Source: Pelagibacterium flavum (GTDB lineage: Bacteria; Pseudomonadota; Alphaproteobacteria; Rhizobiales; Devosiaceae). From it: a stretch of 64,000 nt of DNA. Below the pieces are notes generated by a model. The model saw only the letters and a list, made by a program, of their open reading frames with translations, had not been told where the DNA came from and did not search any database. The stretch lies in contig NZ_CP107716.1 of the NCBI RefSeq assembly GCF_025854335.1, positions 186,001 to 250,000 on the forward strand, in the 5' to 3' direction. Shown in pieces: positions 28,428 to 37,497 of the stretch; the stretch's first letter is position 1, and each line of letters opens with the position of its first letter. Position numbers and translations under genes: made by a program.

Positions 28428-28859
28428 ATGGAGATCGTTTTCAAGCCTGACCCCGCGCAGGAGGATGTCGATGCCGTTCTTGCGCCGCTTGCTGAAGCCT
28501 CCGAGAAATCACGTCCGGGCGCGAATGTGCGGCGTATCAGCTTCTTGCTCAAGGACCCGCACACCGGTGCGGCGGCTGGCGGGCTGATTGGAAATGCGAT
28601 TTACGAGTGGCTGTTTATCAATCTGCTCGCAGTTCCTGAAAGCCTGCGCGGGCAGGGCTATGGTGCCGAACTCATGGCTCGTGCGGAAAGCTGGGCGCGC
28701 GAACAGAATCTGACGGGCATGTGGCTCGATACCTTTGCATTCCAGGCGCCGGAATTCTACGCCAAGCTCGGGTTCACGCCTTTCGGAACCATCAATGACC
28801 ACCCGGCGGGTTCGCGCCGGATTTTCTTCCAAAAGCGGTTTGCACCGCACACTGCCTGA
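28428..28859 (+). CDS. GNAT-family N-acetyltransferase
   Basis: A 143-residue GNAT protein. Motif A with the acetyl-CoA pyrophosphate loop is [18 protein letters not shown], and the C-terminal motif is [16 protein letters not shown]. The target is unknown. It sits between leuD and leuB with 40 bp and 11 bp gaps on the same strand, so it is probably co-transcribed with the leucine genes. Its ATG follows GAGAGG. Confidence 0.9.
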   Translation: MEIVFKPDPAQEDVDAVLAPLAEASEKSRPGANVRRISFLLKDPHTGAAAGGLIGNAIYEWLFINLLAVPESLRGQGYGAELMARAESWAREQNLTGMWLDTFAFQAPEFYAKLGFTPFGTINDHPAGSRRIFFQKRFAPHTA

Positions 28860-28870
28860 CAAGGATCACC

Positions 28871-29968
28871 ATGGCCTCCAACACCCTCTTCCTCCTCCCC
28901 GGCGACGGCATCGGCACCGAGATCATGGCCGAAGTCGAAAAGCTCATTGCCCATCTCAATGGAACCGGCGCCACCGATTTCTCCTATGAGAGTGGTCTGG
29001 TTGGCGGCTGCGCGTATGATGCGCATGGGGTGGCGATTTCCGAGGCGGACATGGAAAAGGCGCTGGCCGCCGATGCCGTGATCTTTGGCGCCGTGGGCGG
29101 GCCGAAATGGGACGATGTGCCCTATGATGTGCGCCCCGAAGCGGGCCTTCTGCGCCTGCGCAAGGATCTGGGCCTGTTTGCCAATCTGCGCCCCGCCATC
29201 TGCTATTCGGCGCTGGCCGACGCCTCCTCGCTCAAAAAGGAACTGGTCGAAGGGCTCGATATCCTGATCGTGCGCGAATTGACCGGCGGGGTCTATTTCG
29301 GCGAGCCGAAGGAAATTACCGATCTGGGCAATGGCCAGAAGCGCGCCATCGATACCCAGGTTTATGAAAGCTATGAGATCGACCGCATCGCCCGCGTTGC
29401 TTTCGATCTGGCCATGACGCGCGGCAAGAAGGTCCATTCGGCCGACAAGAAGAACGTCATGAAGTCGGGCGTTTTGTGGGACGAAGTGGTCAAGCAGGCG
29501 GGCAAGGATTATCCGCAAATCGATCTGCACCATATCCTGGCCGATAACGCGGCCATGCAGCTTGTGCGCAATCCAAAACAGTTCGATGTGATGGTCACCG
29601 ATAATCTGTTCGGCGATATCTTGTCGGATGCCGCCGCCATGCTGACCGGCTCGCTGGGCATGCTGCCCTCGGCCTCGCTCGGCGCACCCGATCCCGCAAC
29701 CGGCAAGCGCAAGGCGCTTTACGAACCCGTGCACGGTTCGGCCCCCGACATCGCCGGGCAGGGCATTGCCAATCCCATCGCCATGTTCGCCTCGTTCGCC
29801 ATGGCGCTGCGCTATTCGTTCGGAATGGTCGATCTGGCGACCAAACTGGAAACAGCGATTTCCGACGTCCTCGAGGACGGATTGCGCACCGGCGACATCA
29901 TGCAGACCGGCTGCCGCAAGGTCACGACCGGCGAAATGGGCGATGCGATCATCGCGAAACTGGGCTAG
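28871..29968 (+). CDS. leuB: 3-isopropylmalate dehydrogenase
   Basis: A 365-residue enzyme that oxidises and decarboxylates 3-isopropylmalate with NAD+. The N-terminal [17 protein letters not shown], the [14 protein letters not shown] loop, the Mg-binding [16 protein letters not shown] and the NAD-binding [15 protein letters not shown] are all in order. AAGGATC precedes the ATG. Ends just before a composite palindromic repeat. Confidence 0.98.
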   Translation: MASNTLFLLPGDGIGTEIMAEVEKLIAHLNGTGATDFSYESGLVGGCAYDAHGVAISEADMEKALAADAVIFGAVGGPKWDDVPYDVRPEAGLLRLRKDLGLFANLRPAICYSALADASSLKKELVEGLDILIVRELTGGVYFGEPKEITDLGNGQKRAIDTQVYESYEIDRIARVAFDLAMTRGKKVHSADKKNVMKSGVLWDEVVKQAGKDYPQIDLHHILADNAAMQLVRNPKQFDVMVTDNLFGDILSDAAAMLTGSLGMLPSASLGAPDPATGKRKALYEPVHGSAPDIAGQGIANPIAMFASFAMALRYSFGMVDLATKLETAISDVLEDGLRTGDIMQTGCRKVTTGEMGDAIIAKLG

Positions 29969-29991
29969 CGCCAGCCGCCCTCTCCACCCCT

Positions 29992-30152
29992 GTCATCCCG
30001 GCCTAGAGCCGGGATCCAGTACCCCCGGCACATCGAGCGGGGCGGCGCGGAGACTACGGGTACAGCGCCTGTCGGGTCTGGTATTTCGGGCGTCCGGGGC
30101 GGAACCGCCAACTCTGCCGCTTACTGGATCCCGGGTCTTTGCCCGGAATGAC
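29992..30152. repeat. Composite palindromic intergenic element (inverted pair)
   Basis: A left unit (29992-30022, GTCATCCCGG...ATCCAGTAC) and an inverted right unit (30121-30152, ending GGAATGAC) flank about 100 bp. This is the same family and the same arrangement as at 20492-20589, with a longer spacer, and again between convergent genes (leuB and the LLM gene). Confidence 0.8.
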
Positions 30153-30187
30153 GGTCGGGGTTGGTCCGGGCGAGGGGGCTTTGCCGC

Positions 30188-31180
30188 TCAGCCCCAAGCC
30201 TCTTTCAGCAGCCGATAGCTCTCCAGCCGCTTGCCGTAATCATGGATGGTTGTCGAAACCATCACCTCGTCGGCATTGGTTTCCCTTACCTTCTCCTCGA
30301 TTTTCGCCTTCACCGTCTGGGGGCTGCCAACGATCCACAGATTGGATTGGGTCTCGACAAAGGCCCGTTCCTGTTCGGTCCAGGGATAGGCGTCGGATTC
30401 CTCGGGCGGCGCGATCTTTTGCGGATTGTTCTGGCGCAGGCGCAGCCAGGTCAACTCCATCGATTTCGAGAGGTGCTGTGCCTCCTCGTCGGTCGGTGCG
30501 CAGATCACCGCCACGCACAAAATGGCGTGCGGAGACGCGAACTGGTCGGACGGCCTGAAGCTGCGCCGGTAGGCGTCGAAGGCCGGCCCGGCCGGGGTGG
30601 GTGAAAAATGCGAGGCAAAGGCGTAGCCGATCCCGTATTGCCCGGCCATCTGCGCCGAGGCGCCCGAGGAGCCCAAAAGCCAGATCGGGGGCAGGGCGAT
30701 TTCCGAGGGCACCACCTTGACCCGCGCCAGCGGGTGATCGTGGGGAAACCCGCCGCGCTCATAGGCGAGCATTTCGGCAAATTCGTGCGGGAAATCCTCG
30801 CCATTGGTTGAGCGCAGGGCCCGCAGCGTCAGCCCGTCCGAGCCGCCGGCTCGCCCGATCCCCAGATCGATGCGACCGGGATAAAGCCCTTCGAGGGTGC
30901 GATAGGTTTCCACCACCCGCAAAGGCACGTGGTTGGGCAGCATGACCCCGCCCGCGCCGATATTGATGCGCTTTGTGTGCGCCGCCGCATGGGCAATCAA
31001 TATGTCGGGTGCCGACGAGGCGATGGAGGCCATGCCGTGATGTTCGGCATACCAGAGGCGCACAAATCCCATTTCGTCGCCCAGTCGGGCCAGATCGAGC
31101 GTTTTGGCGAGTGCGTCGGTTGTGGAATAGCCCTGCGAGATCGGCGCAAGGTCCTGAATGGAAAGCTGGGGCAAAGTCAT
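30188..31180 (-). CDS. LLM-class flavin-dependent oxidoreductase
   Basis: A 330-residue luciferase-like monooxygenase, in the YhbW/MsnO8-like branch. The N-terminal LSIQDLAPISQGYS, the substrate/flavin region WYAEHHGMASIASSAPDI and INIGAGGVMLPNHVPLRVVE, and RIDLGIGRAGGSDG are family signatures. Such enzymes use reduced FMN and oxygen; the substrate here is unknown. The ribosome site is weak. It lies 76 bp after the DUF892 gene on the same strand. Confidence 0.9.
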   Translation of the reverse strand: MTLPQLSIQDLAPISQGYSTTDALAKTLDLARLGDEMGFVRLWYAEHHGMASIASSAPDILIAHAAAHTKRINIGAGGVMLPNHVPLRVVETYRTLEGLYPGRIDLGIGRAGGSDGLTLRALRSTNGEDFPHEFAEMLAYERGGFPHDHPLARVKVVPSEIALPPIWLLGSSGASAQMAGQYGIGYAFASHFSPTPAGPAFDAYRRSFRPSDQFASPHAILCVAVICAPTDEEAQHLSKSMELTWLRLRQNNPQKIAPPEESDAYPWTEQERAFVETQSNLWIVGSPQTVKAKIEEKVRETNADEVMVSTTIHDYGKRLESYRLLKEAWG

Positions 31181-31196
31181 TTTGCCAAGATGGGAG

Positions 31197-31224
31197 AAGG
31201 CGCGCCCCGGTTCAAGCGCGCCTT
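31197..31224 (-). terminator. Possible terminator of the DUF892 gene
   Basis: A 9-bp GC-rich stem (31197-31205 with 31216-31224) lies between the DUF892 stop and the LLM start. There is no clear T run on the minus strand, so termination may be weak or Rho-assisted. Confidence 0.4.
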
Positions 31225-31256
31225 CATCGGTATTTTACGATTTACGTCAAAAAGGC

Positions 31257-31745
31257 TCAGGCGGCCTTCTGGTTGAGCTGATCTTCGCCCAGCCGGAGCA
31301 GTTTGTTGTCGGCGTCCTTTTCCTCGGCCAGCGTTTCGCGCAGATGGCCCAGCACCTCTTCGTGCCCCAGTTCCTTGGCCCATGCGACCAGCGTCCCATA
31401 GCGGGTGATCTCATAGTGCTCGACGGCCTGTCCGGCGGCAATCAGTGCTGCGTCCTTTGTCTTGGCGTTGGAAATTTCCCCGATCAGCTCTTCGGCTTCC
31501 TCGATTATCCCTTCGATGGCCGGGCATTCTTCCGACTGTGGCTTTTTGCCCAGAATCCTGAACACCTCATCGAGACGGGAAACATGGGTTTTTGTTTCTT
31601 CCAGATGCTCCTCGAACGCCTTTTTGAGCGGGGTGGCGCTGGCTTCCTTGACCATCGTGGGCAGTTTTTTGACGATCAGGTTTTCGGCGAAATAGATGTC
31701 CTGGAGCGTGTGGACGAACAGATCCTGTAGCGAAGAAATCGACAT
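31257..31745 (-). CDS. DUF892 / YciE-like ferritin-fold protein
   Basis: A 162-residue ferritin-like helical protein of the DUF892 (YciE/YciF) family. The opening LQDLFVHTLQDIYFAENLIVK carries the first E-x-x-(K/H) metal-binding helix, EEHLEETKTHVSRLDEVF the second, and VEHYEITRYGTLVAWAKELG the third. Members are linked to stress and stationary phase in other bacteria. GGAGA precedes the ATG at 31745. It is divergent from the PagL-like gene over 111 bp. Confidence 0.92.
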   Translation of the reverse strand: MSISSLQDLFVHTLQDIYFAENLIVKKLPTMVKEASATPLKKAFEEHLEETKTHVSRLDEVFRILGKKPQSEECPAIEGIIEEAEELIGEISNAKTKDAALIAAGQAVEHYEITRYGTLVAWAKELGHEEVLGHLRETLAEEKDADNKLLRLGEDQLNQKAA

Positions 31746-31856
31746 GATGGTAAGTCTCCGTTGGTGGTGCCAGACAACGGATTGCGCCTTGAGTGCGTTC
31801 CCAAGCTGTGCCAAACAACCGGACCAGTGGCTGAAATCAGGGCTTTTAGGGTGATC

Positions 31857-32414
31857 ATGCGTAAATCTGTGATAGCGGCGCTCGGAGCGCTGATGATCGC
31901 CAACCCCGCCGCCGCCCAGGATATCGCACTCGATGAATTGCGGGCCGGGGTATTCTATCATTCAGCCTATAGCGGGTTCCTGCCCACCGGCGATAATTGG
32001 GATTTGTCGCGTCTTGAGAATGTGAAATTTTCGGCGCTGTTTACCTCGCCCGACATCGAGGCGTTCCGCTGGATCGGCTCGCCCCGCCCGGAAGTCGGCG
32101 CGACGCTCAATTTCAACGGCCGCGAAAACCTTCTGCACGCCAATCTCAACTGGCAGATCCCGGTGTTCGAGACCCCGCTCTATCTCGAGCTTGGCTTCGG
32201 CGCGGCGATCACCGATGGCGCGCTCTCGGGCGCAACCCGCCCGGCCCGCAATTTCGGCTGTTCGTTCAATTTCTACGATGCGGCGGGCATCGGGGCCAAT
32301 GTCACAGAGAACGTCACGGTCACGCTGCGTTACGAGCACATCTCAAATCTCGAGCTCTGCTCGCCCAATGAGGGGCTGTCCAATCTCGGCGTGATGGTCG
32401 GCGTCAAGTTCTAA
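31857..32414 (+). CDS. PagL-like acyloxyacyl hydrolase (lipid A 3-O-deacylase)
   Basis: A 185-residue outer-membrane beta-barrel protein. A signal peptide (KSVIAALGALMIANPAAA, cut before QD) is followed by alternating amphipathic strands and ends in VGVKF with a terminal Phe, typical of outer-membrane proteins. The strand RYEHISNLEL has the HxSN pattern of the PagL active site (His and Ser), and a Glu follows in SPNEGLSNLG as the possible third residue. PagL removes a 3-O-acyl chain from lipid A. The overall identity to PagL cannot be judged here. Confidence 0.75.
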   Translation: MRKSVIAALGALMIANPAAAQDIALDELRAGVFYHSAYSGFLPTGDNWDLSRLENVKFSALFTSPDIEAFRWIGSPRPEVGATLNFNGRENLLHANLNWQIPVFETPLYLELGFGAAITDGALSGATRPARNFGCSFNFYDAAGIGANVTENVTVTLRYEHISNLELCSPNEGLSNLGVMVGVKF

Positions 32415-32519
32415 AGCGCAAGGTCGTCTGAAACTTTCTTGCGTGAGCGCCCGTAATTCCCCCTGTCAGCACGGCCAATGGGGCCGATGCACACCTCATT
32501 CCCATCAGGGGGGATCATC

Positions 32520-33077
32520 ATGCTCAAATTCGTTTCCGCTCTCGCGCTCGGTGTCGCCATCTCGTTTGGCGCCTCGAGCGCCATTTTCGCCCAGGACAAT
32601 CCGATGGTCGGCGGCGCGCCGATGTCGCCTGAAATGAACATCATCGAGAACGCGGTCAATTCGGCCGATCACACCACGCTCGTTGCCGCCGTCCAGGCCG
32701 CCGGTCTTGTCGATACGCTTCAGGGTCCCGGCCCGTTCACGGTGTTTGCCCCGACAAACCGAGCGTTCGGCAATCTGCCCGCCGGCACCGTCGATACGCT
32801 GCTCGAACCTGCCAACCTTGAAACGCTCCAGAAGGTTCTGACCGCCCATGTGATCGCCGGCGATTATTCCGCCGCAGAGCTGATCGCCATGGCCGAGGAA
32901 AACGGCGGCTCGTTCGGTTTGACCACGGTTTCGGGCGATCTTCTGGGCTTCCAGATCATCGGCGGCTCGCTCAAGGTGATCGATGAAAACCGCTCGGTGG
33001 CCGATATCACCATCGCTGACGTCAACCAGTCGAACGGCGTGATCCACGTTGTCGATACGGTCCTCGTCCCCAACTGA
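32520..33077 (+). CDS. Exported fasciclin-domain protein
   Basis: A 185-residue secreted protein with a signal peptide (KFVSALALGVAISFGASS, cut near FAQ-DN) and one fasciclin domain. Motifs: TLVAAVQAAGLVDTLQGPGP, FTVFAPTNRAF and the ending NGVIHVVDTVLVPN. Fasciclin domains mediate adhesion or surface association. ATG at 32520 follows GGGGGGA. A terminator hairpin follows the stop. Confidence 0.94.
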   Translation: MLKFVSALALGVAISFGASSAIFAQDNPMVGGAPMSPEMNIIENAVNSADHTTLVAAVQAAGLVDTLQGPGPFTVFAPTNRAFGNLPAGTVDTLLEPANLETLQKVLTAHVIAGDYSAAELIAMAEENGGSFGLTTVSGDLLGFQIIGGSLKVIDENRSVADITIADVNQSNGVIHVVDTVLVPN

Positions 33078-33412
33078 TCAAAGCGTCGTTCCCTTGGCGT
33101 TTGGAGGCCCCGTCGCTTACGGCGGGGCCTTTTGCGTTTCTCACTGACCTTGGCAAAGCACCAAGAACCGCGTATGAAGCTGATCCCGAACGGCAGGAGC
33201 CCTTTTGCATGGGTTTTGCGACCATGACAGCGCTGCTCGATAGGACCGGCGATCGCGCCGGAACGAGACCGTTCGCATTGAAAACCACCACCAAAACCGC
33301 TTGACGCACTCCCCGGGCCAGCTCCTCCCGGCGGGGAGGGCGGCAAAGCACCAGTGGCCGAGCGGGCTCAACCCCGCGGCGCGGGAGGTGGGGTGAAAGG
33401 ATAAGACATATT
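33078..33412. other. Gap without a gene between fasciclin gene and asd
   Basis: These 335 bases hold the terminator at 33105-33134 and, near the asd start, GC-rich inverted sequence (33310-33395) with no recognisable riboswitch. A 67-codon plus frame at 33101-33304 begins inside the terminator and is not convincing. Confidence 0.55.
33105..33134 (+). terminator. Intrinsic terminator after the fasciclin gene
   Basis: An 8-bp stem (AGGCCCCG with CGGGGCCT) with a short loop is followed by TTTT, 28 bases after the stop codon. Confidence 0.8.
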
Positions 33413-34453
33413 ATGGGTTACAAGGTTGCTATCGTCGGTGCCACCGGCAATGTGGGCCGCGAAATGCTCGAAATTCTCGCCGAGCGCAATTTTCCGATCG
33501 ACGAATTGGTGCCGCTGGCATCGTCGCGCTCGGTCGGTCGCGAAGTGAGCTTCGGGGACAAGATCTTGAAGTGCCGCAATCTCGATGATTTCGATTTTAC
33601 CGGCACCGATTTCGTCTTGATGAGCGCGGGCGGCGACATTTCCAAGCAATGGGCGCCAAAGATCGGCGCGACCGGCGCCATCGTCATCGATAATTCCTCG
33701 GCGTTCCGCTACCACGAGGACGTGCCACTCATCGTTCCGGAAGTGAACGCGCACGTGCTCGATGCCTATATGGCGAAAAACGACCGCAAGAACATCATCG
33801 CCAATCCCAATTGCTCGACCGCCCAGCTCGTTGTGGCGCTCAAGCCCCTGCATGACCTGGCCAAGCTCAAGCGCATCGTGGTTTCGACCTATCAGTCGGT
33901 TTCGGGCGGCGGCAAGAATGCCATGGACGAGCTCTGGAACCAGACCAAGGGCATTTTCGTCAATGACAGCCCCACGCCGGCCAAGTTCACCAAGCAGATC
34001 GCCTTCAACGTCATCCCCCACATCGATGTGTTCATGGAAGACGGCTACACCAAGGAAGAGTGGAAGGTGCTCGCCGAAACCAAGAAGATGCTCGACCCCA
34101 AGATCAAGGTCACCTGCACCGCTGTGCGCGTGCCGGTGTTCGTGGGCCATTCCGAAGCGGTCAACATGGAGTTTGAAAACCCCATTTCGCCCGACGAGGC
34201 CCGTGAAGCGCTGCGCGATGCGCCGGGGATCGTTGTGTTGGACAAGCGCGAAAACGGCGGCTACATGACCCCGGTCGAAGCCAAGGGCGAAGACGCCACC
34301 TATGTCAGCCGCATCCGCGAGGACGTGACGGTGGAAAACGGGCTGGTCATGTGGGTGGTCTCGGACAATCTGCGCAAGGGCGCGGCCCTCAACACCATCC
34401 AGATCGCCGAGACGCTGATCGAGCGCGGCCACATGAACTCCAAGGCCGCATGA
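33413..34453 (+). CDS. asd: Aspartate-semialdehyde dehydrogenase
   Basis: A 346-residue NADPH enzyme that reduces aspartyl phosphate to aspartate semialdehyde, at the branch to lysine, threonine, methionine and diaminopimelate. Motifs: VAIVGATGNVGREMLEIL for NADP binding, the active-site Cys in NPNCSTAQLVVAL, and the C-terminal VPVFVGHSEAVNMEF with the catalytic His. AAGGA precedes the ATG. The stop overlaps the next gene's ATG. Confidence 0.98.
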   Translation: MGYKVAIVGATGNVGREMLEILAERNFPIDELVPLASSRSVGREVSFGDKILKCRNLDDFDFTGTDFVLMSAGGDISKQWAPKIGATGAIVIDNSSAFRYHEDVPLIVPEVNAHVLDAYMAKNDRKNIIANPNCSTAQLVVALKPLHDLAKLKRIVVSTYQSVSGGGKNAMDELWNQTKGIFVNDSPTPAKFTKQIAFNVIPHIDVFMEDGYTKEEWKVLAETKKMLDPKIKVTCTAVRVPVFVGHSEAVNMEFENPISPDEAREALRDAPGIVVLDKRENGGYMTPVEAKGEDATYVSRIREDVTVENGLVMWVVSDNLRKGAALNTIQIAETLIERGHMNSKAA

Positions 34454-34761
34454 TGCGTTGGGCTGCTCTTTTCACCGACAAGTCCGAGGGCGCCGCGGAA
34501 ATCCGCGCCGCCCACACCGCCGACCATCAGGCCTATCTGCGCAAATACAAGGGCAAGATATTGCTGGCGGGGGCCATGCGCGCCGAGCCGGGCGGCAGCC
34601 CGGTCGGCGGTCTGTGGATCTTCGAGGCCGAGACCAGGGCAGAGGTCGAAAAGATCATCGCCGAGGATCCGTTCCAGGTCCACGGTCTGCGCGCCACCAC
34701 CACCGTCAACGCCTGGGGCACCGCGCCGGGCTATGAGGACGTGGAGATCGCGCCGCGCTGA
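34450..34761 (+). CDS. YciI-like protein
   Basis: A 103-residue YciI-family protein. AAHTADHQAYLRKYKGKILLAG has the conserved H and acidic residue, followed by IIAEDPFQVHGL. Its ATG overlaps the asd stop (ATGA), so it is translated with asd. It is distinct in sequence from the YciI gene at 19225. Confidence 0.88.
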   Translation: MMRWAALFTDKSEGAAEIRAAHTADHQAYLRKYKGKILLAGAMRAEPGGSPVGGLWIFEAETRAEVEKIIAEDPFQVHGLRATTTVNAWGTAPGYEDVEIAPR

Positions 34762-34779
34762 TCGGGGTTCTTTTTTAGG

Positions 34780-34823
34780 AAGCCCCCTCACCCCGCTGTT
34801 GCACAGTCGGGTGAGGGGGGCTT
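34780..34823. terminator. Hairpin in the gap before the EamA gene
   Basis: The sequence AAGCCCCCTCACCC at 34780 pairs with GGGTGAGGGGGGCTT at the end of this interval with a loop of about 13 bases. It may terminate the asd-yciI transcript. A TTTTTT run lies before, not after, the hairpin on the plus strand. Confidence 0.45.
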
Positions 34824-34912
34824 GCCGCATTTGCCGGCACCCGCACAGGATGACAGCCCCGCGCCAGTGCGCTAGAGCACTTCCTCCCGCCCTTGTTTCT
34901 GCGAGCCTCCCC

Positions 34913-35797
34913 ATGCCTTTGCGCGACGTTCTGATCGCCCTCGCTGTCGTTGCGATCTGGGGGCTCAACTTTACCGTCATCAAATTGAGCATTGCCGAGC
35001 TGCCGCCGCTGCTCTCTGCAGCGCTGCGGTTCTTTTTCGCTGCCGTGCCCATTGTGTTTTTCATTCCCCGGCCCAGGGCACCCTGGCTGCTGGTCGCGGG
35101 CTACGGGCTGTTCATGGCCTGCTCGCTTTATGCGCTGCTCAATCTTGCGCTGTTTCTGGGCCTTTCGGCGTCCCTCGCCTCGCTCGCCCTTCAGGTGCAG
35201 GCGATGTTTACCATCGCCATTGCGTTTTTCGTTTTCGGCGAGGTGCCGCGCCGGCTCCAGATCGTTGGCGGTCTCGTCGCATTCGGCGGCATCGGCGTCA
35301 TCGCCTGGGGGCATGGCACCGGAGGGCAGTTGCTGCCTTTGGCCATTCTGATGGCGGCGGCGCTCAGCTGGGGCATCGCCAACAATATCTCGAAACTGGC
35401 CGGATCGATCCCCATGCTGCCTTTCGTGGCGTGGGGCAATATGCTGGGATCGATTCCACTTTTTGCGCTCTCGTTCACCTTCGAGGGCGGCCCGGCCATT
35501 TTTTCTTACATCGATCCGCCAAGCTGGAACGCGGTGATGCTGGTTGCCTTCCTGGCCTATCCGGCAACGCTGTTCGGGTTCACCATGTGGTCTGGCCTGC
35601 TCTCGCGCCATTCGGCGGCAACGGTTGCGCCCTTCACCCTTTTGGTGCCGATGGCTGGTATTTCGTCAGGCGTTCTGATCCTGGGCGAACCGATTTTTGC
35701 GGCCGATGTGGCCGGCGGCGTCCTGATCTTTATCGGGCTCATTCTGACCGTCGCCAGGATCAGGCCCAGACAGGTGCCGATCAACCCGGGCGCCTGA
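34913..35797 (+). CDS. EamA-family drug/metabolite exporter
   Basis: A 294-residue protein with ten predicted transmembrane helices in two EamA repeats. The first repeat begins LIALAVVAIWGLNFTVIKLS and the second near LILMAAALSWGIANNISK. The closing motif VPMAGISSGVLILGEPIFAA is typical of amino-acid exporting EamA proteins; the substrate is not known. No good ribosome site precedes the ATG. Its stop is 5 bases from the stop of the convergent GNAT gene. Confidence 0.92.
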   Translation: MPLRDVLIALAVVAIWGLNFTVIKLSIAELPPLLSAALRFFFAAVPIVFFIPRPRAPWLLVAGYGLFMACSLYALLNLALFLGLSASLASLALQVQAMFTIAIAFFVFGEVPRRLQIVGGLVAFGGIGVIAWGHGTGGQLLPLAILMAAALSWGIANNISKLAGSIPMLPFVAWGNMLGSIPLFALSFTFEGGPAIFSYIDPPSWNAVMLVAFLAYPATLFGFTMWSGLLSRHSAATVAPFTLLVPMAGISSGVLILGEPIFAADVAGGVLIFIGLILTVARIRPRQVPINPGA

Positions 35798-35802
35798 AAC
35801 TT

Positions 35803-36273
35803 CTAGATATCCATTGCAAAGCGCAACCCGGTCACCGGCGAAGTTCGCATCCCCAGGCCTTCGTAAAAACGCTGCGCATTCACATTGTCGGGTTCCGCGG
35901 TCACGCTGACATAGGTGCAACCCAGGGCGCGAGCCAGATCGATCATCGCCAGCGTCAATTGAGTGCCCAGCCCAAGCCCGCGGTGGAGGGGATCGATGTA
36001 GAGGTGATGCAGGTGCATTCCGCGCTCACCCCATTGTGCAAAGTACAGCGGATAGCTGATGGCGTATCCGGCCGTTTTGCCGTCCCGCTCGGCCACGCGC
36101 GCAAAGGCCCAGGGCTGCGGCCCCAGCAAATCGCGCATCAGGGCCCGTGTGCCAACGGTTGTGGTTGCGCCATGGTGGGCCGAGAGCGTGTCGATCATCG
36201 CCGCGAGGTGGGAGAGATCGTCTTCGCGCGCTTCCCGGATGAGGGCCGGCCCGTCCGCGCCTTGCCCTTTCAC
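35803..36273 (-). CDS. GNAT-family N-acetyltransferase
   Basis: A 156-residue GNAT protein with motif A LHHLYIDPLHRGLGLGTQL and C-terminal NAQRFYEGLGMRTS. It resembles diamine/amino-acid acetyltransferases. The GTG start overlaps the carbonic anhydrase stop (GTGA), so the two are coupled. Substrate unknown. Confidence 0.9.
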   Translation of the reverse strand: MKGQGADGPALIREAREDDLSHLAAMIDTLSAHHGATTTVGTRALMRDLLGPQPWAFARVAERDGKTAGYAISYPLYFAQWGERGMHLHHLYIDPLHRGLGLGTQLTLAMIDLARALGCTYVSVTAEPDNVNAQRFYEGLGMRTSPVTGLRFAMDI

Positions 36274-36914
36274 AGCTCAGGCCGCATGAAGTCGCCGCTT
36301 TCCCCGTTCATGGTCCAGAGTTCACCCGAGGAGATGTCGAACCACGCCCCGTGCAGCGAGAGCTCGCCGGCCTGGACACGCTCTTTGACGAAGGGGAAGG
36401 TCATCAGATTGCCGATCGACTGGCGGATGACGATGCGTTCGAGCGCCGTCTGCTGCTCGGAGGAGGTGAGAAGCGAATTGGCCTCGACCTTGCCGGCCAC
36501 CTCTTCGATCATGGTCAGCCATTTGCCGATGAAGGCGCCCTCGGGCGCGCGTCCCGCCGCCGTGGCCAGTGCCCCGGCAATGCCGCCGCAACGGCCATGG
36601 CCCATGACCACGATGTTTTCGACCTTTAGATGAATGATCGCAAATTCGATGGCCGAGGATGTACCGTGATAGGCGGCGTCCGGGCCGAAGGGCGGCACCA
36701 GATTGGCGACATTGCGCAGAACGAAGAGCTGGCCCGGTCCGCAATCGAAAATGGTTTCCGGCGCGGCGCGGGAGTCGCAGCAGGCGATCACCATGGTGGT
36801 GGGTTTCTGGCCCTCTTCGGCCAGCTTTCTGTAGCGCTCACTCTCGGTCGCATAGCGCCCCGACATGAAGTTGCGGTAACCCTCGATCAGAAAGGGGGGG
36901 AAGTGCTGCGCCAT
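36270..36914 (-). CDS. Beta-class carbonic anhydrase
   Basis: A 214-residue zinc enzyme interconverting CO2 and bicarbonate. The zinc ligands are in MVIACCDSRAAPETIF (Cys, Asp, Arg) and VVMGHGRCGGIAGAL (His, Cys). VLRNVANLVPPF is the dimer-region motif. The ATG at 36914 matches the usual start MAQHFPPFLIEGYRNF. It supplies bicarbonate for carboxylations. Confidence 0.96.
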   Translation of the reverse strand: MAQHFPPFLIEGYRNFMSGRYATESERYRKLAEEGQKPTTMVIACCDSRAAPETIFDCGPGQLFVLRNVANLVPPFGPDAAYHGTSSAIEFAIIHLKVENIVVMGHGRCGGIAGALATAAGRAPEGAFIGKWLTMIEEVAGKVEANSLLTSSEQQTALERIVIRQSIGNLMTFPFVKERVQAGELSLHGAWFDISSGELWTMNGESGDFMRPEL

Positions 36915-37044
36915 GCTCGCATCCTTTTTTCGCTGTATCCGCCTGTGCCGATTAGCCCCTGACGCGGCCAAGATCAATCGCTATGGTGGTGCGGCTATGT
37001 GCAAAAGGTCTTCGCGCGTAGTGCTGTAAGGAGTTTTGACCCCA

Positions 37045-37254
37045 ATGATGATCTACCGCTTTTTGTCCGGTGACGACGATTCGGCCTTCTGCCACAAGGT
37101 CACCAAAGCCCTGTCGGAAGGCTGGCTGCTATTCGGCGCCCCGCACTACGTTTTCGATGCCGCCGCGGGCAAGATGCGCTGCGGGCAGGCGGTGACCAAG
37201 GAAGTCGAGGACCAGCCCTACGACCCGGACAAGAAACTCGTCGATTACGTCTGA
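37045..37254 (+). CDS. DUF1737 protein
   Basis: A 69-residue protein. YRFLSGDDDSAFCHKVTKAL, GWLLFGAPHY and MRCGQAVTKEV are the DUF1737 hallmarks; function unknown. AAGGAG lies 11 bases before the ATG at 37045. Its end overlaps the end of the convergent YdeI-like gene by 10 bases. Confidence 0.92.
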   Translation: MMIYRFLSGDDDSAFCHKVTKALSEGWLLFGAPHYVFDAAAGKMRCGQAVTKEVEDQPYDPDKKLVDYV

Positions 37255-37493
37255 GTCCCCCATTTCATGGCCATATAGACCCCGCCCCTGGCCAGTTCGT
37301 CCAGCATCTGGGCGATCCGCTTTTCGCGGGTCCGAGGGCGCCTGGCACGGGCGATCCAGCCCAGATAGTCGTTGCGCTGATAGGGAGGCCGCTCGTCATA
37401 GGCAGCGCGCAGTCCGGCCTCTTTGAGCCGATGTGCGATGTCGTCGGGCATCGGCTGGATCGGGCGACTGAGGCGCGAAGTGCCGGTGCTCAT
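37245..37493 (-). CDS. YdeI/OmpD-associated-like protein
   Basis: An 82-residue protein containing the C-terminal domain of the YdeI family: MPDDIAHRLKEAGLRAAYDE, then RNDYLGWIARARRPRTREKR, with the characteristic W-I-x-x-A-(K/R)-x-P-x-T-R pattern. Full YdeI proteins are about twice as long, so this is a short stand-alone version. It starts 4 bases after the VOC stop and is in the same operon. Confidence 0.75.
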   Translation of the reverse strand: MSTGTSRLSRPIQPMPDDIAHRLKEAGLRAAYDERPPYQRNDYLGWIARARRPRTREKRIAQMLDELARGGVYMAMKWGTQT

Positions 37494-37497
37494 GGCG

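Noticed and set aside
33101..33304. 67-codon frame after the fasciclin gene
   Set aside because: It begins within a terminator hairpin and resembles nothing.
37045..37493. Toxin-antitoxin pair (two small convergent genes)
   Set aside because: The genes are convergent with overlapping ends, not an operon, and match DUF1737 and YdeI-like families.
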